Assembly (NCBI RefSeq): GCF_003286085.1
Contig: NW_020825314.1
Span: 1 to 64,000, forward strand
Direction of reading: 5' to 3'
Source: Drosophila persimilis
Lineage: Eukaryota; Arthropoda; Insecta; Diptera; Drosophilidae
Length of the DNA stretch: 64,000 bases
This document shows, one piece after another, positions 23,420 to 34,633 of this stretch. Both the position numbers and the translations under genes were made by a program. Below the pieces are notes generated by a model. The model was not told where the DNA came from. It was given only the letters and a program-made list of their open reading frames with translations, and searched no databases. Positions within the stretch are counted from its first letter, which is position 1. Each line of letters opens with the position of its first letter.

Positions 23420-25399
23420 TATAGATTTCCCGCCACCATAAATAAGTTTTCCGCCAGCGGATAGACGTATTTCGTTAGCAGAGATAAGTTGTCCGGCAGG
23501 GGATATAAATATCCCGTTTTCCGCCAGCGAAGAGACGTCTTTTGTCAGCAGAGATAAGTTGTCCGGCAGGGGATATAAATTCCTCGCCGCCGGAAGTAAA
23601 TGTTCTGCCGGCGGAGAAACGTAATTCGTCAGCGGGGATAAATTGTCCGTCAGGGGATATAAATTTTCCGCCGCCGGAGATAAGATTTCTGCAAGCGGAG
23701 AATCGTAGATCGTATTTCGTTAGCAGTGGTAAGTTGTGCGGCAGGGGATATAAAAATCCCGCCGCCGGAGATTAATGTTCTGCCAGCGGAGATAAGATGT
23801 CTGTGAGCGGAGAAAATTTTTCCGCCAGCGGATATAAATTTTCCGCCACCGGAGATAAGTGTTCTGCCAGCAGAGGAACGTAATTAGTCTGCGGGGATAA
23901 ATTGTCGTTCTGGGGATATAAATTTCCCGCCGCCGGAGATAAGTTTTTTGCCAGCGGAGAGTCGTTGTTCGTCAGCGGATATAAATTTCCCGCCACCGGA
24001 AATAAGTTTTCCGCCAGCGGAGAGATGTATTTCCTCAGCAGAGATAAGTTTTCTGGCAGGGGATATAGATTTCCCGCCACCGGAAATAAGTTTTCCGCCA
24101 GCGGAGAGACGTATTTCGTCAGCAGAGATAATTTGTCTGGCAGGGGATATAGATTTCCCGCCACCGGAAATAAGTTTTCCGCCTGCGGAGAAACGTAATT
24201 CGTGTGCGGGGTAAATTGTCCGTCTGGGGATACAAATTTCCCACCGCCGGAGTTAAGTTTTCCACCAGCGGAGAGTCGTATTTCGTCAGCAGAGATAAGT
24301 TGTCCGGCAGGGGATATAGATTTCCCGCCACCGGAAATCAGTTTTCCGCCAGCGGAGAGATGTATTTCGTCAGCAGAGATAAGTTGTTAGGCAGCGGAGA
24401 TGTATTTTGTCAGCAGAGATAAGATGTCCGGCAGGGGATATAAATTTCCCGCCGCCGGAGGTTAATGTTCTGCCAGCGGAGATATGATGTCTGTGAGCGG
24501 AGAAAATTTTTCCGCCAGCGGATATAAATTTCCAGGCACCGGAGATAAGTGTTCTGCCAGCAGAGGAACGTAATTAGTCTGCGGGGATAAATTGTCCTTC
24601 GGGAATATAAATTTCCCGCCGCCGGAGATAAGTTTTCCGCCAGCGAAGAGCCGTATATTGTCAGAAGAGATAAGTTGTTAGGCAGCGGAGAGATGTATTT
24701 TGTCAGCAGAGATAAGATGTCCGGCAGGGCATATAAATTCCTCGCCGCCGAAAGTAAATGTTCTGCCGGCGGAGAAACGTAATTCGTCAGCGGGGATAAA
24801 TTGTCCGTCAGGGGATATAAATTTCCCGACGCCGGAGATAAGATTTCTGCAAGCGGAGAATCGTAGTTCGTCAGCGGAGATAAATTGTCCGCCACCGGAG
24901 AGACGTATTTCGTCAGCAGAGATAATTTGTTTGGCAGGGGATATAGATTTCCCGCCACCGGAAATATGTTTTCCGCCAGCGGAGAGACGTAATTCGTCAG
25001 CAGAGATAATTTGTCTGGCAGGGGATATATATTTCCCGCAACCAGAAATAAGTTTTCCATAAACGGAGAGATGTATTTCGTCAGCAGAGATAAGTTGTCC
25101 GGCAGGGTATGTAGATTTCCCGCCACCGGAGGTAAATGTTCTGGCAGCGGATAGACGTATTTCGTTAGCTGAGGTAAGTAGTCCGGCAGGGGATATAAAT
25201 TTCCCGCCGCCGGAAGTAAATGTTCTGCCAGCGGAGATAAGATGTCTGTGAGCGGAGAAAAGTTTTCCGTCAGCGGATATAAATTTCCCGCCACCGGAAA
25301 TAAGTTTTCCGCCAGCGGAGAGACGTATTTCGTCAGCAGAGATAAGTTGTCTGGCAGGGAATATAGATTTCCCGCCGCCGTAGATAAGTTTTCCGCCAC

Positions 25400-28300
25400 C
25401 GGAGAGACGTATTTTGTCAGCAGAGATAAGTTGTCCGGCAGGGGCTATAAATTTCCCCCTCTGGAGAAAAGTTTTCCGCCAGCGGATATAAATTTCTCGC
25501 CACCGGAGATAAGTTTTCTGCCAGCGAAGAGACGTATTTTGTCAGCAGAGATAAGTTGTCCGGCAGGGGCTATAAATTTCCCCCTCTGGAGAAAAGTTTT
25601 CCGCCAGCGGATATAAATTTCCCGCCACCGGAGATAAGTTTTCCGCCACCGGAGAGACGTATTTTGTCAGCAGAGATAAGTTGTCCGGCAGGGGATATAA
25701 ATTTCCCGCCACCGGAGATAAGTTTTCCGCCACCGGAGAGACGTATTTTGTCAGCAGAGATAAGTTGTCCGGCAGGGGATATAAATTTTCCGCCGCCGGA
25801 GGTAAATGTTCTGCCAGCGGAGATATGTTTTCTGCCGGCGGAGAAACGTAGTTCGTCAGCGGAGATAAGTTGTCCGGCAGAGGCTATAAATTTCCCCCTC
25901 TGGAGAAAAGTTTTCCGCCAGCGGATATAAATTTCCCGCCACCGGAGATAAGTTTTCCGCCACCGGAGAGACGTATTTTGTCAGCAGAGATAAGTTGTCC
26001 GGCAGGGGATATAAATTTCCCGCCACCGGAGATAAGTTTTCCGCCACCGGAGAGACGTATTTTGTTAGCAGAGATAAGTTGTCCGGCAGGGGATATAGAT
26101 TTTCCGCCACCGGAAATAAGTTTTCCGCCATCGGAGAGACGTATTTCGTTAGCTGAGGTAAGTAGTCCGGCAGGGGATATAAATTTCCCGCCGCCGGAAG
26201 TATATGTTCTGCCAGCGGAGAGAGGGTGTCTGTGAGCGGAAAAAAGTTTTCCGCCAGCGGATATAAATTTCCCGCCATCAGAGAGATGTATTTTGTCAGC
26301 AGAGATAAGATGTCCGGCAGGGGATATATATTTCCCGCCACCGGAGGTAAATGTTCTGCCAGCGGATAGACGTATTTCGTTAGATGAGGTAAGTAGTCCG
26401 GCAGGGGATATAAATTTCCCGCCACCGGAAATAAGTTTTCCGCCTGCGGAGAGATGTATTTTGTCAGCAGAGATAAGATGTCCGGCAGGGGATATAAATT
26501 CCTCGCCGCCGGAAGTAAATGTTCTGCCAGCGGATAGACGTATTTCGTTAGCTGAGGTAAGTAGTCCGACAGGGGATATAAATTTCCCGCCACCGGAAAT
26601 AAGTTTTCTGCCCGCGGAAAGACGTATTTTGTCAGCAAAGATAAGATAAGATAAGATGTCTGTCAGCGGAGAAAAGTTTTCCGCCAGCGGATATAAATTT
26701 CCCGCCACCGGAGTTAAGTTTTCTGCCAGCGGAGAGACGTATTTTGTCAGCAGAGATAAGTTGTCCGGCAGGGGATATAAATTTCCCGCCACCGGAGATA
26801 AGTTTTCCGCCACCGGAGAGACGTATTTTGTCAGCAGAGATAAGTTGTCCGGCAGGGGATATAAATTTCCCGCCACCGGAAATAAGTTTTCCGCCAGCGG
26901 AGAGATGTATTTTGTTTGCCGAGATAAGATGTCCCGCCGCCGGAAGTAAATGTTTTGCCAGCGGAGATAAGTTTTCTGCCGGCGGAGAAACGTAGGTCGT
27001 CTGCGTAGATAAGTTTTCCGCCAGCGGATAGACGTATCTTGTCAGCAGAGATAAGTTGTCCGGCAGGGGCTATAAATTTCCCCCTCTGGAGAAAAGTTTT
27101 CCGCCAGCGGATATAAATTTCCCGCCACCGGAGATTAGTTTTCTGCCAGTGGAGAGACGTATTTTGTCAGCAGTGATAAGTTGTCCGGCAGGGGATATAA
27201 ATTTCCCGCCACCGGAGATAAGTTTTCCGCCACCGGAGAGACGTATTTTGTCAGCAGAGATAAGTTGTCCGGCAGGGGATATAAATTTCCCGCCACCGGA
27301 GATAAGTTTTCCGCCACCGGAGAGACGTATTTTGTCAGCAGAGATAAGTTGTCCGGCAGGGGCTATAAATTTCCCCTTCTGGAGAAAAGTTTTCCGACAG
27401 CGGATATAAATTTCCCGCCACCGGAGATAAGTTTTCTGCCAGCGGAGAGACGTATTTTGTCAGCAGAGATAAGTTGTCCGGCAGGGGCTATAAATTTCCC
27501 CCTCTGGAGAAAAGTTTTCCGCCAGCGGATATAAATTTCCCGCCACCGGAGATAAGTTTTCTGCCAGTGGAGAGACGTATTTTGTCAGCAGTGATAAGTT
27601 GTCCAGCAGGGGATATAAATTTCCCGCCACCGGAGATAAGTTTTCCGCCACCGGAGAGACGTATTTTGTCAGCAGAGATAAGTTGTCCGGCAGGGGATAT
27701 AAATTTTCCGCCGCCGGAGGTAAATGTTCTGCCAGCGGAGATAAGTTTTCTGCCGGCGGAGAAACGTAGTTCGTCAGCGGAGATAAGTTGTCCGGCAGGG
27801 GCTACAAATTTCCCCCTCTGGAGAAAAGTTTTCCGCCAGCGGATAGAAATTTCCCGCCACCGGAGATTAGTTTTCTGCCAGTGGAGAGACGTATTTTGTC
27901 AGCAGATATAAGTTGTCCGGCAGGGGATATAAATTTCCCGCCACCGGAGATAAGTTTTCTGCCAGCGGAGAGACGTATTTTGTCAGCAGAGATAAGTTGT
28001 CCGGCAGGGGATATAAATTTCCCGCCACCGGAGATAAGTTTTCTGCCAGCGTAGAGACGTATTTCGTCAGCAGAGATAAGTTGTCCGGCAGGGGATATAA
28101 ATTTCCCCCTCTGGAGAAAAGTTTTCCGCCAGCGGATATAAATTTCCCGCCACCGGAGATAAGTTTTCTGCCAGCGGAGAGACGTATTTTGTCAGCAGAT
28201 ATAAGTTGTCCGGCAGGGGATATAAATTTCCCGCCACCGGAGATAAGTTTTCTGCCAGCGGAGAGACGTATTTTGTCAGCAGAGATAAGTTGTCCGGCAG

Positions 28301-29704
28301 GGGATATAAATTTCCCGCCACCGGAGATAAGTTTTCTGCCAGCGTAGAGACATATTTCGTCAGCAGAGATAAGTTGTCCGGCAGGGGATATATATTTCCC
28401 GCCACCGGAAATAAGTTTTCCGCCAGCGGAGAGATGTATTTTGTTTGCCGAGATAAGATGTCCCGCCGCCGGAAGTAAATGTTTTTCCAGCGGAGATAAG
28501 TTTTCTGCCGGCGGAGAAACGTAGGTCGTCTGCATAGATAAGTTTTCCGCCAGCGGAGAGACGTATTTTGTCAGCAGAGATAAGTTGTCCGGCAGGGGAT
28601 ATATATTTCCCGCCACCGGAAATTAGTTTTCCGCCAGCGGAGAGACGTATTTCGTCTGCAGCGATAAGTTGTCCGGCAGGGGCTACAAATTTCCCACTCT
28701 GGAGAAAAGTTTTCCGCCAGCGGATATAAATTTCCCGCCACCGGAGATAAGTTTTCTGCCAGCGGAGAGATGTATTTTGTCAGCAGAGATAAGTTGTCCG
28801 GCAGGGGCTATAAATTTCCCCCTCTGGAGAAAAGTTGTCCGGCAGGGGATATAATTCTCCCGCCACCGGAGATAAGTTTTCTGCCAGCGGAGAGACGTAT
28901 TTTGTCAGCAGAGATAAGTTGTCCGGCAGGGGATATAAATTTCCCGCCACCGGAGATAAGTTTTCCGCCACCGGAGAGACGTATTTCGTCTGCAGCGATA
29001 AGTTGTCCGGCAGGGGCTACAAATTTCCCACTCTGGAGAAAAGTTTTCCGCCAGCGGATATAAATTTCCCGCCACCGGAGATAAGTTTTCTGCCAGCGGA
29101 GAGACGTATTTTGTCAGCAGAGATAAGTTGTCCGGCAGGGGCTATAAATTTCCCCCTCTGGAGAAAAGTTGTCCGGCAGGGGATATAAATTTCCCGCCAC
29201 CGGAGATAAGTTTTCTGCCAGCGGAGAGACGTATTTTGTCAGCAGAGATAAGTTGTCCGGCAGGGGATATAAATTTCCCGCCAACGGAGATTAGTTTTCC
29301 GCCACCGGAGAGACGTATTTTGTCAGCAGAGATAAGTTGTCCGGCAGGGGCTATAAATTTCCCCCTCTGGAGAAAAGTTTTCCGCCAGCGGATATAAATT
29401 TCCCGCCACCGGAGATAAGTTTTCCGCCAGCGGAGAGACGTATTTTGTCAGCAGTGATAAGTTGTCCGGCAGGGGACTTAAATTTCCCGCCACCGGAGAT
29501 AAGTTTTCCGCCACCGGAGAGACGTATTTTGTCAGCAGAGATAAGTTGTCCGGCAGGGGATATAAATTTTCCGCCGCCGGAGGTAAATGTTCTGCCAGCG
29601 GAGATAAGTTTTCTGCCGGCGGAGAAACGTAGTTCATCAGCGGAGATAAGTTGTCCGGCAGGGGCTACAAATTTCCCCCTCTGGAGAAAAGTTTTCCGCC
29701 AGCG
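25400..29704. repeat. satellite sub-family with a shortened 20-bp monomer
   Basis: In this stretch the D position is often CTATAAATTTCCCCCTCTGG (20 bp), followed by AGAAAAGTTTTCCGCCAGCG+G, and many A monomers read AGATAAGTTTTCCGCCACCG+G. The short monomer recurs near 25446, 25571, 25885, 27068, 27486, 27800 and onwards (first two spaced 125 bp, that is 6 x 21 minus 1). The same sub-family continues on the other side of the retrotransposon (about 34900-35950), which supports these flanks having been continuous before insertion. Confidence 0.85.
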
Positions 29705-29709
29705 GATAG
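29705..29709 (+). repeat. target-site duplication GATAG, left
   Basis: GATAG directly before the left LTR is repeated directly after the right LTR at 34629-34633. The restored empty site reads GCGGATAGAAATTTCCCGCC, which also occurs uninterrupted in the array near 27837. Confidence 0.93.
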
Positions 29710-29913
29710 TGTTCAATGTGACCGCCACGATAATTAGATATTGATCTGTAACAACACTGCGCATGTGCCCTGCTGCATATCGATGTTCTCATATCGATAT
29801 TCTGTATATCGATGTTCCCTTTTCGGTGTCTCTCTCTTGCGTATGTTACTCGGAAGCACATATAATTCTGTATACTGATATTCTGCTGTCTTACAAATAA
29901 AATAACTTTAACA
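29710..29913 (+). repeat. 5' LTR of copia-type element
   Basis: 204 bp, TG...CA ends. Near its 3' end AATAAA (29896-29901) is a candidate poly(A) signal. The middle carries three TATCGAT motifs (see separate entry). Matches the 3' LTR at 203 of 204 positions by eye. Confidence 0.95.
29778..29814 (+). promoter_or_regulatory. cluster of three TATCGAT (DRE-like) motifs in the LTR
   Basis: TATCGATG at 29778, TATCGATA at 29792 and TATCGATG at 29807, spaced 14 and 15 bp; the same cluster is in the right LTR. TATCGATA is the DNA-replication-related element bound by DREF at many Drosophila housekeeping promoters. Its position in the LTR fits an upstream promoter element. Binding is inferred from the motif only. 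Confidence 0.5.
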
Positions 29914-29927
29914 GGTTATGGGCCCAG
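29914..29927 (+). other. primer-binding site, initiator tRNA-Met anticodon arm
   Basis: GGTTATGGGCCCAG starts immediately after the left LTR. It is complementary to the anticodon stem-loop of initiator tRNA-Met rather than to a tRNA 3' end, the arrangement known for copia, which is primed by a 5' half-tRNA fragment. Confidence 0.85.
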
Positions 29928-30456
29928 ACACCAATTCACCCAGAAACAGTATAAAACAGAAACAGTGAGAAACAATAAACATTGTTTGGTGCTTAGTGAA
30001 AAGCAGTGCTAAAAAAAATGGCATAGACTCATTGGGGTTATGTGTGTACATAGAAAGGCAAAAGAACAAGTTGAACAAATTCAACGGAGATTCGCATTGT
30101 GTTTTTTGATTAGAATTTTGCAGCGAATCGGACCGTTGCCGTGGTTTAAAGTCCAAAATAAAGCAGTCCCAACGGATCAAGAAACACAAAAGCGAACGGA
30201 GACTCAAGTGTGTATACCAAAAAGTGCGTATGCCAAGCCGCACAAAACGGCGAGTGTGTATACCCAAAAGTGTGTATACCAAGGCATAGAAAATCGCGAG
30301 TGTGTGTGTGTAAATAGCAACTCGGGGGGATACTTAAAAGAAAACGAAAAAAAAACAAAAGAAAGACACGGACAACAGTATTGTCGTCGTAGTTGCTTTG
30401 TGCATGAGACGATCGACAGTTACAAATTTTGCACTGTGGGACAATAAGTATAAAAA
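29928..30456 (+). other. untranslated leader of copia-type element
   Basis: About 530 bp between primer site and the gag start without a supported gene. At about 30207-30285 there is a cluster of imperfect repeats built around GTGTGTATACCAAAA (also GTGCGTATGCCAA and GTGTGTATACCCAAAAG), of unknown role. A short A-rich stretch precedes the start codon. Confidence 0.7.
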
Positions 30457-32991
30457 ATGAGTGGAAATATGAATTTCAATATTGAGAAACTGGACGAAAA
30501 CAATTATAGCACATGGGAAGTTTTGATGAGAAGTGTTCTCATACAAAATGATTTGTGGCCAATCGTCAGTGGTAAAATTGAGCTTAGTGAAAGTGCAACA
30601 AGTGAGCAACGTGCAGCTTTTGAACTAAAGGATCAAAAGGCGTTGGCGTCAATTTTACTTTGTGTTAAATCGACCCAACTAAACAATATTAAAAATTGTG
30701 TATCGTCGTCACAGGCATGGCAAAAGCTAAATAAAATTCACAGGCCAAGCGGACCAGCAAGGGTAGTGTTTTTAATTAAACAATTGTTGACGTTAAAAAT
30801 GTCGGATGGTATAAGTGCACAGGAATATTTGCGGAAATTCCAGGTGGTACACGAGGCTTTAGCAGAGATCAACATAAAGGTTGATGAAAAGATCTTATCA
30901 GTTGTGTTGCTAAATGGTTTGCCTAAATCGTATGAAAGTTTTGTTGTTGCGATTGAGACGCGAGATGATTTGCCGAGCTTGAGCATGCTAAAAATAAAAA
31001 TTTCTGAAGAAGCGAATAGGCAGGAAGATAGCATTAGCAAGGAAATTACAAGTAGCGCGGAACTACACGTCAGTTATGACAACAACAATTTTAAGAAAAA
31101 CTTTAAGAAGGGCAAAAAGTGTTTTAAGTGCGGAAAGGAAGGCCATTTTAAATCGGAATGCCGTGCTAAAAGCAAGCAGGAAGAAGCAAACAACAAGGGC
31201 GCAAACAGTAAAAGCGGGGAAAGATTGGGTACAATGCTTTGCGTAACCGAATATGACAAAGTGGAACCAGAAAAATATGTACCAATCCTAAGTTTAGCTA
31301 AGCCGAATGACCAGATGTTAAATGCATGGTGCATAGACAGTGGCGCAACGGCGCATCTATGTTGTGACAAGGAACGCTTTGTGTCGTTCACGGAAGATAA
31401 TCAAAAAGTATTTTTAGCCGGCGGTAAATCACTTATTGCTGAAGGGCATGGAACTGTTCAAGTAAAGTTCGGTGATAGATCCGTTACGATGGAAAATGTT
31501 ATCTTGGTACCAGATTTGCAGTACAATTTTATATCGGTCACAAAACTATTAAAACATGGAAAAAAAGTTGTGTTTGAGAAAAATCAAGCGATGATTTTTG
31601 AAAACGGAAAAATAGTTATAAAGGCACATCTGGAAAATGGATTGTTTATGGTTCAGGACAATCAGGAAAAGTGTATGAACATTGTAAATGTTGAGGCAGA
31701 TGCATTCAAATGGCACAATAGGTTCGGACATGTACATTTTGACGCATTAAAGGAAATGGTTAACAAGGAGATGGTAATAGGTCTCAAGGGCATATACAAG
31801 CCAAAACAAGTGTGTGCAACATGCGCAAAAAGTAAAATTTGCGTGCAACCATTTCAATCGAGCACAAACAGGTCAAAGGGCGTTCTAGACTTAATACATA
31901 CTGATGTATGCGGTCCAATGCAAAAGCAGTCAATGGGAGGCAATCGATATTTCGCCACATTTATTGATGATTGTTCAAGATATGTATCAGTAAGTTTCCT
32001 AAAAACCAAAGATCAGGTTTTCGAGGCTTTTAAAGAATTTAAAAGTCAAGTTGAGTGCCAAACTGGGAGAAAAGTCAAGGTTTTACGAAGCGACAATGGC
32101 CGAGAATACATATCAAACGTTTTTGACAATTACCTAAACCAAAATGGAATAAAGCGAAACTTAACAGTGCCATATACACCTCAACAAAACGGAGTTGCAG
32201 AAAGGGCCAACAGAACATTGGTAGAAATGGCAAGAAGTATGCTGCTGCATGCTGGGTTGAGTGAATGCTATTGGGCAGAAGCGATTCGAACTGCCACGTA
32301 TTTGCGAAATAGAGTGGCAAGCAGCTGCTTGAGCGGGGTGACACCTTTTGAAATATGGACAGGTCGAAAGCCAGTGGTATCGCATTTAAGAGTTTTTGGC
32401 TCAGTAGCGATAGCTCTAGATAAAACAAAGAAATCAAAGTTCGCACAGAAAGGCTTAGAGTATATAATGGTGGGCTACTCGGATACGGCCAAAGCATACC
32501 GTTTGGTCAGTAAAGAAACCAGGAAACTCGTAGAGAGTAGGGATGTCATTTTTGTAGAACCTGAAGGGGGCAAACTAGATGCATCATGTTCCAATGACAT
32601 ATCATCAATTGAGGTTCAACAAAACCAGAACGCTGAACCCGAAATGGATAGCGAGCAATTTAAAGATCCAGAAAATGAGCCAGAAAATCAGGAGGAGATT
32701 AGGTCTAGTAATGACATTCTTGTAATTCCAGAACCAATAAGAGGACCAGGACGCCCAACCATAGTACGGACGGGCAAACCAGGACGACCAAGGAAGCAGT
32801 ATCATATGCTCAATGCGATACTGGCAGCAGACGTACAAGTTCCACAAAACTACGCACAAGCTGAACGGTCTACTGAAGGCGAGATATGGAAAGCATCAAT
32901 GAAGGACGAGTACGAATCTCTCGTAAAGGGAAAAAGTCCATTGGATGCAGATGGGTTTACGCAGTTAAGTCCAATCCGGATAGAAGCGTGA
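30457..32991 (+). pseudogene. gag-pol, 5' part: gag, protease, integrase (copia type)
   Basis: 844-codon frame. Residues about 1-210 are a copia-type gag; 222-235 is a CX2CX4HX4C zinc knuckle (CFKCGKEGHFKSEC). The aspartic protease motif DSGA is at 294-297. The integrase has an HHCC finger (HNRFGH...H and CATC) and catalytic D483, D546, E582 (HTDVCGP, RSDNGRE, NGVAERAN), spacing D-62-D-35-E. A basic/proline linker (RGPGRPT, GKPGRPRKQ) leads towards RT. Reading fails at about 32926-32935: after EYESLVKG this frame turns non-homologous while the RT continues in another frame. The stretch expected just before RT in this superfamily is missing, so the lesion is probably a small deletion rather than a one-base slip. 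All catalytic residues visible here are intact. Confidence 0.92.
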
Positions 32992-34352
32992 ACAGGCTCA
33001 AATCACGTCTGGTGGCGAAAGGTTGTAGCCAAAGCTACGGGATCGACTACAAGGAAACATTTGCACCAGTTGTACGCCACGCAACTATCAGGTTGATAAT
33101 TGCACTTGCAGTCGAACATGGTCTCCACCTACATCAAATGGATGTTGTCACGGCGTATCTCAACGGCGAATTGGAAGATGAGGTTTTTATGAGACAACCT
33201 GAGGGCTTCATCAGCGAAGTTCACCCAAATCACGTTTTGAGGCTTCACAAAAGTATATATGGCCTAAAACAATCAGGAAGAGTGTGGAACTCTACGTTGG
33301 ATGCAACGCTGAGACGCATTGGTTTTATACCGACTGTCAACGAACCCTGTCTGTATCGTAAGCCAGGTAAAAATATGTGTCTAATAGCTGTCTACGTAGA
33401 TGACATTATTTTGGCGTGTAAGGACCTAGATGATATATCTGATATCAAGATAAAGATCGCAGCAGAATTTGATGTGGTTGACACCGGGCCTATGCAATAC
33501 TTTTTAGGTATTGAGGTGAAACGTGAAGGCAGTACGGGTGCGATTTCAATCAGCCAACGGAAATATATTAGAGAGTTGCTCGAACAGTACAATTTGAAAG
33601 ATTGTCGACAGACGTCCACGCCTCTTGAAGCTGGTTACCAGGTGGCATGCAACACAGAGGATTGCCGCAGGGTCGACATCACATCGTTCCAAAAGCTAAT
33701 TGGAGAGTTATCTTATCTTGCTGTTATGACTCGTCCAGACATTGCGCATTCGGTGAACAAATTAGCACAACGTAACAAGGATCCTCATTCCGAGCATGAA
33801 GCGGCAGCCAAGCACATCCTTCGATATTTGGCAAAAACTATCGACTGGGAGATATGCTACACAAAGCAAGGAAAGGCAATTGAGTGTTTTGTTGATGCAG
33901 ATTGGGCAAGTGATATGACGAACCGAAAGTCATTCACTGGCTATGTATGCATGTTGGCAGGAGGAGCGGTTTCTTGGGAGTCAAGAAAGCAATCGACGGT
34001 TGCCCTCAGTTCCACGGAGGCAGAGTACATAGCCTTATCATCTGCAGCAAAAGAGGCGATATACTTTCGCAGCCTACTGATTGACTTAAAGCTGATATCC
34101 AAGGAGTCAGCTATTCAGATGTACGGCGACAACATTGGAGCACAGCAGCTTGCTAGAAACCCCATGTTTCATGCACGTACAAAGCACATCGACGTCAAGA
34201 TACATCATATTCGAGAGGTTCTCAAGAGAGGTGAAGTCAACATTGCATATCTGCCAACCGATGAGATGATAGCAGATGTCCTCACAAAGAACTTAGCCAA
34301 GGTTAAGCACCATAAATTTGTATTCGCATTTGGTTTAAAAGATCGTTTATAA
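32925..34352 (+). pseudogene. gag-pol, 3' part: reverse transcriptase and RNase H (copia type)
   Basis: The RT/RNase H half lies in a different frame from the gag-integrase half; homology starts about 32925 (KKSIGCRWVYAVK), so the ATG at 32886 is not a real start. Numbering from 32886: RT catalytic D86 (HQMDVVTAYLNGE) and YVDD at 170-173; RNase H acids D337 (VDADWASD), E378 (SSTEAEY) and D415 (YGDN). The C-terminal HIDVKIHHIREVL and DVLTKNL motifs are typical of copia polyproteins. The frame ends at 34352, 72 bp before the 3' LTR. Catalytic residues are all present; only the frame break separates this from a functional polyprotein. It cannot be expressed from the gag start as the sequence stands. 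Confidence 0.92.
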
Positions 34353-34415
34353 GTGCTTGACATGTTATTCAATATTAGTTAAGTATATTTAAAGTTTGTA
34401 AACATGCGTTGTGTT

Positions 34416-34424
34416 GAGGAGGAG
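34416..34424 (+). other. polypurine tract of copia-type element
   Basis: GAGGAGGAG directly abuts the TG of the right LTR, as expected for the plus-strand primer. Confidence 0.8.
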
Positions 34425-34628
34425 TGTTCAAAGTGACCGCCACGATAATTAGATATTGATCTGTAACAACACTGCGCATGTGCCCTGCTGCATATCGATG
34501 TTCTCATATCGATATTCTGTATATCGATGTTCCCTTTTCGGTGTCTCTCTCTTGCGTATGTTACTCGGAAGCACATATAATTCTGTATACTGATATTCTG
34601 CTGTCTTACAAATAAAATAACTTTAACA
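34425..34628 (+). repeat. 3' LTR of copia-type element
   Basis: 204 bp, same as the 5' LTR except A for T at the eighth base (34432). Followed immediately by the target duplication. Confidence 0.95.
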
Positions 34629-34633
34629 GATAG
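34629..34633 (+). repeat. target-site duplication GATAG, right
   Basis: Second copy of the five bases found at 29705-29709; satellite resumes as AAATTTCCCGCC in the phase left at 29709. Confidence 0.93.

Larger units (their letters stand above)
1721..29704. repeat. 21-bp / 84-bp satellite, block I
   Basis: Continuous array with a 21-bp base period. Four 21-mer classes recur in order: A (AAATAAGTTTTCCGCCAGCG+G), B (AGAGACGTATTTCGTCAGCA+G), C (AGATAAGTTGTCCGGCAGGG+G) and D (ATATAGATTTCCCGCCACCG+G), making an 84-bp unit. All four are diverged relatives of one another (each has a purine-rich start, a TTT or TTG middle and a CCG/CAG-GG end). Point variants and rare one-base deletions (for example GGCAGGGGTATAC at about 2930, which lacks one A) shift the phase. 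The only non-satellite sequence is at the flanks. Many long open frames exist on both strands because the period is divisible by three; none is called a gene. Local block duplications are listed separately. Confidence 0.97.
29710..34628 (+). mobile_element. Ty1/copia-type LTR retrotransposon (4.9 kb)
   Basis: Complete element: two 204-bp LTRs (29710-29913, 34425-34628) starting TGTTCAA and ending TTTAACA, a 5-bp target duplication, a copia-type primer site, a gag-pol frame with domain order gag, protease, integrase, reverse transcriptase, RNase H (integrase before RT defines the copia superfamily), and a purine tract. The LTRs differ at one base (29717 T versus 34432 A), so insertion is recent. 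I cannot assign a named family: the LTR length does not match what I recall for copia (276 bp) or 1731 (about 336 bp). Confidence 0.95.

Noticed and set aside
1721..29704. Dozens of long open frames (for example 9715-12594, 18471-20615, 1790-3565 on the minus strand) as protein genes
   Set aside because: They consist only of 28-residue satellite translations, overlap in two + and two or three - frames, begin and end at random variant monomers, and lack any splice, promoter or domain signal.
29908..30358. Minus-strand open frames in the copia-type leader (29908-30282, 30146-30358)
   Set aside because: They lie antisense to the leader and primer site, have low-complexity composition and no recognisable domain.
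32886..32925. ATG at 32886 as a genuine start for a separate RT protein
   Set aside because: The first ~13 residues overlap the other frame and lack family similarity; the frame is the broken 3' half of one polyprotein.
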